Shown: one piece after another, positions 5,976 through 8,248 of the stretch
Layout of the letters: every line of letters starts with the position of its first letter
Numbering within the stretch: position 1 is the first letter of the stretch
DNA from: DATGKD01 sp035294855
GTDB lineage: Bacteria > Actinomycetota > Acidimicrobiia > Acidimicrobiales > UBA8190
DNA length: 8,248 nt
Assembly (NCBI GenBank): GCA_035294855.1
Contig: DATGKD010000091.1
Coordinates: 1-8,248, forward strand
Reading direction: 5' to 3'
Notes under the pieces: model-generated
Told to the model about the DNA's origin: nothing
Databases searched by the model: none
What the model saw: the letters and a program-made list of their open reading frames with translations, nothing else
Made by a program: the position numbers and the translations under genes

Positions 5976-7643
5976 TCAGCAGGGGACGTCCGAGCCCACC
6001 ATCGCCGCCGCGGCGCGTGCCGCCAACGCGACCAGGGTGAGGGTCGGCCCGTAGCCGGCCGAGGTGACGAACACCGAGGAATCCGCCACCACCACGTTGT
6101 CGAGCCCGTGCAGGCGCCCGAACGGGTCCACCACCGACGTCGTGGGGTCGTGCCCCATACGGGTCGTGCCGATGACGTGCCGGCTCATCGGCACCGGCGA
6201 CAGGACCCCGCGCTCGTCGGTCATCCCCACGAGCGGCGACGTGGTCGTGATCACCCGGGTGGCGCCCATGTCCTCGAGCACGCCGACGAGCCGTGCGCCG
6301 TGGAGCGCGGAGGCCACGAGCTCGTGGCGGTGCGGACGGTACGTCACCCGCGGTGCGGGGAACCCGCGCACGTCGCGCACCGTCGGATCGAGGTCGACGC
6401 GGTTGGTCGCCTGGGGGAGGTCCTCCCCCTGCATCGTGAACGCCCACAGGCGATCGCGCATGGGCGACTCGCGCATGAGCTTCTTGTGGGCCTGACCCCA
6501 CGGGTACAGCTGGGCCTCGCGGATGGGGAGGCTCGGGCCACCGTGCTCGACGAGGCCGCCCCGCACCCACGGGAGCCCGGCCTCCCGGGCGGCGGCGCGC
6601 GCCGAGGCGTCGACGAGGACGGCGTCGTCGTGCACGTGGGTGACGGCGCGTCCCCGCTCGCTGTGCAGGCGCACGGGCAGGATGCCCACCGCGAAGGTCT
6701 GGAAGTGGGCCATGAAGTAGCGGCCGATGAGGGGATGGTCGAAGCCCGACAGCAGAAGCAGCCGCGGCGTCTCCACTGCGCCCGCGGCCACCACCACGTG
6801 GCGGGCGTCGATGCGCCGGGTGGAGCCGTCGGGGCCCACCACGTCGACGCCCGTGGCGCGGCGCCCGTCGTGGAGGATCCTCGAGACGAATGTCTCGGCG
6901 AGCAGTTCGGCGCGCCCGGTGGCCATCGTCCGCTGCAGCAGGGCCACAGGATCGCCCTTGGCGTGGATGGGACAGCCGAAGTAGGCGCAGAACCCGCAGT
7001 TGTTGCACGCCGGCCGGCCGTCGTAGGGGACGGAGTTCGCCGCCGTGGGCGCGGCGTAGGGATGCAGCCCGGCGCGCTCGGCGGCGGCCGAAGAGAGGAC
7101 GGCGCCGTACATGGGCGCACCGGGGGGCATCGGGTAGGGACCGGACCGCCAGGCTTCGAACGGGTTGGCGCCCGCCTGTCCGGACACGCCGATCGAATGC
7201 TCGGCCTGGGCGTAGAACGGCTCGAGGTCGGCGTACGTGAGCGGCCAGTCGGCCACGTCGGCCCCCTCGATGGGCCCGTGCGTGCTGTGCAGCGCGAAGT
7301 CCTCTTCCCGAAAACGCGGCACCTTGCCGTCGGCGTGCGTCCCGCCTCCCCCGACGGTCGACGGGATGTTGTTGACGTCGCCCACGTAGATGCGTTCGCC
7401 GTCGTCTTCGCTCACGCGAAACGTACGCGGCTCGAGAAACGGGTCGGGTCCGAGGAAGTACCGGCACACGAACTTGATCTCGTCGTTGGAGAAGTCGGCC
7501 GCCGGCTTCGTGAGGTCGTCGGGGTCGAGCAGGTGGTTGCGCCCCTTGTCCACGATCACCACGCTCCACCCGTTGCGCGTGAGGACGTCGGCGACGGCGG
7601 ACCCTCCCGGGCCCGAACCCACGACGACCGCGTCGACGGTCAT
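5976..7643 (-). CDS. GMC-family FAD oxidoreductase (gluconate/glucose dehydrogenase large-subunit type)
   Basis: FAD enzyme of 555 residues predicted to oxidise an alcohol, sugar or sterol-like substrate. The Rossmann motif is VVGSGPGGSAVADVL (7-21), with the strand-2 end IVDKG (30-34). The GMC motif VGGGGTHADGKVPRF (97-111) has Ala where Trp is common. A cysteine cluster C213-x2-C216-x2-C219-x4-C224 is in the region where FAD-dependent glucose dehydrogenases carry an Fe-S cluster. The catalytic segment SRHVIGTTRMGHDP (487-500) gives H489, and the C-terminal block ADSSVFVTSAGYGPTLT (520-536) completes the active site. The second catalytic residue, normally Asn or His before Pro, is G532. There is no signal peptide. 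ATG 7643 has little ribosome site; translation probably depends on the gene upstream, which encodes the partner subunit and is in the same frame across one stop codon. Substrate unknown. Confidence 0.95.
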   Translation of the reverse strand: MTVDAVVVGSGPGGSAVADVLTRNGWSVVIVDKGRNHLLDPDDLTKPAADFSNDEIKFVCRYFLGPDPFLEPRTFRVSEDDGERIYVGDVNNIPSTVGGGGTHADGKVPRFREEDFALHSTHGPIEGADVADWPLTYADLEPFYAQAEHSIGVSGQAGANPFEAWRSGPYPMPPGAPMYGAVLSSAAAERAGLHPYAAPTAANSVPYDGRPACNNCGFCAYFGCPIHAKGDPVALLQRTMATGRAELLAETFVSRILHDGRRATGVDVVGPDGSTRRIDARHVVVAAGAVETPRLLLLSGFDHPLIGRYFMAHFQTFAVGILPVRLHSERGRAVTHVHDDAVLVDASARAAAREAGLPWVRGGLVEHGGPSLPIREAQLYPWGQAHKKLMRESPMRDRLWAFTMQGEDLPQATNRVDLDPTVRDVRGFPAPRVTYRPHRHELVASALHGARLVGVLEDMGATRVITTTSPLVGMTDERGVLSPVPMSRHVIGTTRMGHDPTTSVVDPFGRLHGLDNVVVADSSVFVTSAGYGPTLTLVALAARAAAAMVGSDVPC

Positions 7644-7646
7644 GCC

Positions 7647-7754
7647 CGTGTCGCCATGAACGTCCGTGTCGCTATGAACGTCCGTGTCGCTATGAACGTC
7701 CGTGTCGTCATGAACGTCCGTGTCGCCATGAACGTCCGTGTCGTCGTGAACGTC
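7647..7754 (-). repeat. Six 18-bp tandem repeats between the dehydrogenase subunit genes
   Basis: Six head-to-tail copies of an 18-bp unit, GACGTTCATGGCGACACG on the - strand, occupy 7647-7664, 7665-7682, 7683-7700, 7701-7718, 7719-7736 and 7737-7754, with a seven-base partial copy at 7755-7761. Copies differ only at two or three positions around the centre. The unit length is a multiple of three. In the frame shared by the two flanking genes the array reads DTDVHx with x = Asp, Gly or Ser. In a second frame it reads TRTFMA-like. There are no spacers, so it is a minisatellite-type array and not CRISPR. Copy number may vary between strains. Confidence 0.93.
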
Positions 7755-7772
7755 CGTGTCGGCGTCGAGTGC

Positions 7773-8248
7773 TCACGGTTCGGATACTTCCGCGTCGGTC
7801 CAGCCCCGCGGCTGGACGTCACCGGCGAAGCCGATGGCGCGCCAGGCCACGCCGTCGCGGTTGCCGCCGTACTCCGGGGGGCCGTACATGCCCTCGCAGC
7901 AGTGCTCGTAGAGCAGCGCGGTGAACTCGCCCTGGGCGCGCAGCCGCGCGTCCTGCTCCTCGGGGGTCGCGTGGCAGAAGTCGGCGCCCAGGGCGGCCAG
8001 ACCCTCCCGGTAGCGCTGCTGCCACCCCACCACGGGCCCGTTGAACTCGCGCTCGGGGATGCCGCGCGACCCCTCGACGCGCGTCCGCCACGCCAGCTCG
8101 TCGAGGCGGCTCAGCCGGTGGAACGACCCGAAGCACACCCCGCCCCCGTAGCGACCGGACGTCGGGCCGCCCGCCCAGATACGCGGCGGGTCCACCGTGA
8201 AGGCGCCGAGCAGCCCGTCGATGTAGTCGGGCACGCCCGCCGACGACG
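7773..8248 (-). CDS. Gluconate 2-dehydrogenase subunit 3 family protein (partial, N-terminus beyond right edge)
   Basis: 157 residues are visible, ending at TGA 7775-7773. The frame runs open to the window edge and the first residues (SSAGVPDYIDGLLGAF) already fit the family's 'GVPDYID' motif, so the GTG at 8234 is unlikely to be the start; the true N-terminus lies outside. The best mark is the C-terminal block LLYEHCCEGMYGPPEYGGNR followed by a GVAWRAIGFAGDVQPRG-like stretch, the 'EGMxGxPxYGGNRxxxGWxxIGxPG' pattern of this family. In characterised dehydrogenases this small subunit pairs with a GMC flavoprotein and can carry the Tat export signal, which cannot be judged here. The GMC gene follows 129 bases downstream in the same reading frame, so the two almost certainly form one enzyme. 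No cytochrome subunit is present in the window. Confidence 0.88.
   Translation of the reverse strand, partial: SSAGVPDYIDGLLGAFTVDPPRIWAGGPTSGRYGGGVCFGSFHRLSRLDELAWRTRVEGSRGIPEREFNGPVVGWQQRYREGLAALGADFCHATPEEQDARLRAQGEFTALLYEHCCEGMYGPPEYGGNRDGVAWRAIGFAGDVQPRGWTDAEVSEP

Noticed and set aside
7647..7761. CRISPR array
   Set aside because: Units are directly abutting with no unique spacers and no cas genes nearby; it is a simple tandem repeat.
7773..7775. TGA as a selenocysteine codon
   Set aside because: No SECIS-like stem-loop was recognised after it, and the family has no conserved Sec/Cys at this C-terminal position; ordinary stop or read-through is simpler.

Overview
The window is very GC-rich, with third codon positions almost all G or C and frequent GTG and TTG starts. 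The genes are typical of high-GC actinobacterial acyl-CoA and redox metabolism. An actinobacterium, possibly one of the environmental Acidimicrobiia-like lineages, is the best guess. This is inference from composition and gene types, since no rRNA or other phylogenetic marker is present. There is no tRNA, rRNA, CRISPR array, insertion sequence or phage gene. No gene-free stretch exceeds about 155 bases.

Left part (1-1835). The tail of an unidentified + strand gene ends at 86 and is followed by a nested inverted repeat at 124-150. A small + strand gene (241-486) has an Sm/SH3-like beta-barrel pattern, and a doubtful short ORF starts on its stop codon. Facing them on the - strand is a two-gene unit: an RDD-family membrane protein (1759-1214), then a class I SAM-dependent methyltransferase (1217-603). 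The two are joined by a TTGA start/stop overlap.

Middle part (1836-3962). A zinc-ribbon plus DUF5655 protein runs on the + strand. On the - strand a flavodoxin-like protein (3812-3324) is followed by a crotonase-family protein (3220-2357) that lacks both classical catalytic glutamates.

Right part (3963-8248). A + strand pair encodes an acyl-CoA dehydrogenase and an alpha/beta hydrolase, again joined by a TTGA overlap. Converging on them from the right edge is a two-subunit flavoprotein dehydrogenase locus: a gluconate 2-dehydrogenase subunit 3-like protein (cut by the window edge), then a GMC-family FAD oxidoreductase with a four-cysteine cluster.

The most unusual structure lies in this last locus. 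The small and large dehydrogenase subunits are in the same reading frame. They are separated by one TGA codon and then 43 open sense codons, most of which are six copies of an 18-bp tandem repeat reading as an acidic hexapeptide, DTDVHx. Read-through of one stop codon, or its loss, would make a single small subunit-linker-large subunit polypeptide. In another frame the same repeats form an open frame ending in an ATGA overlap with the GMC start. This is the part of the window most worth checking.
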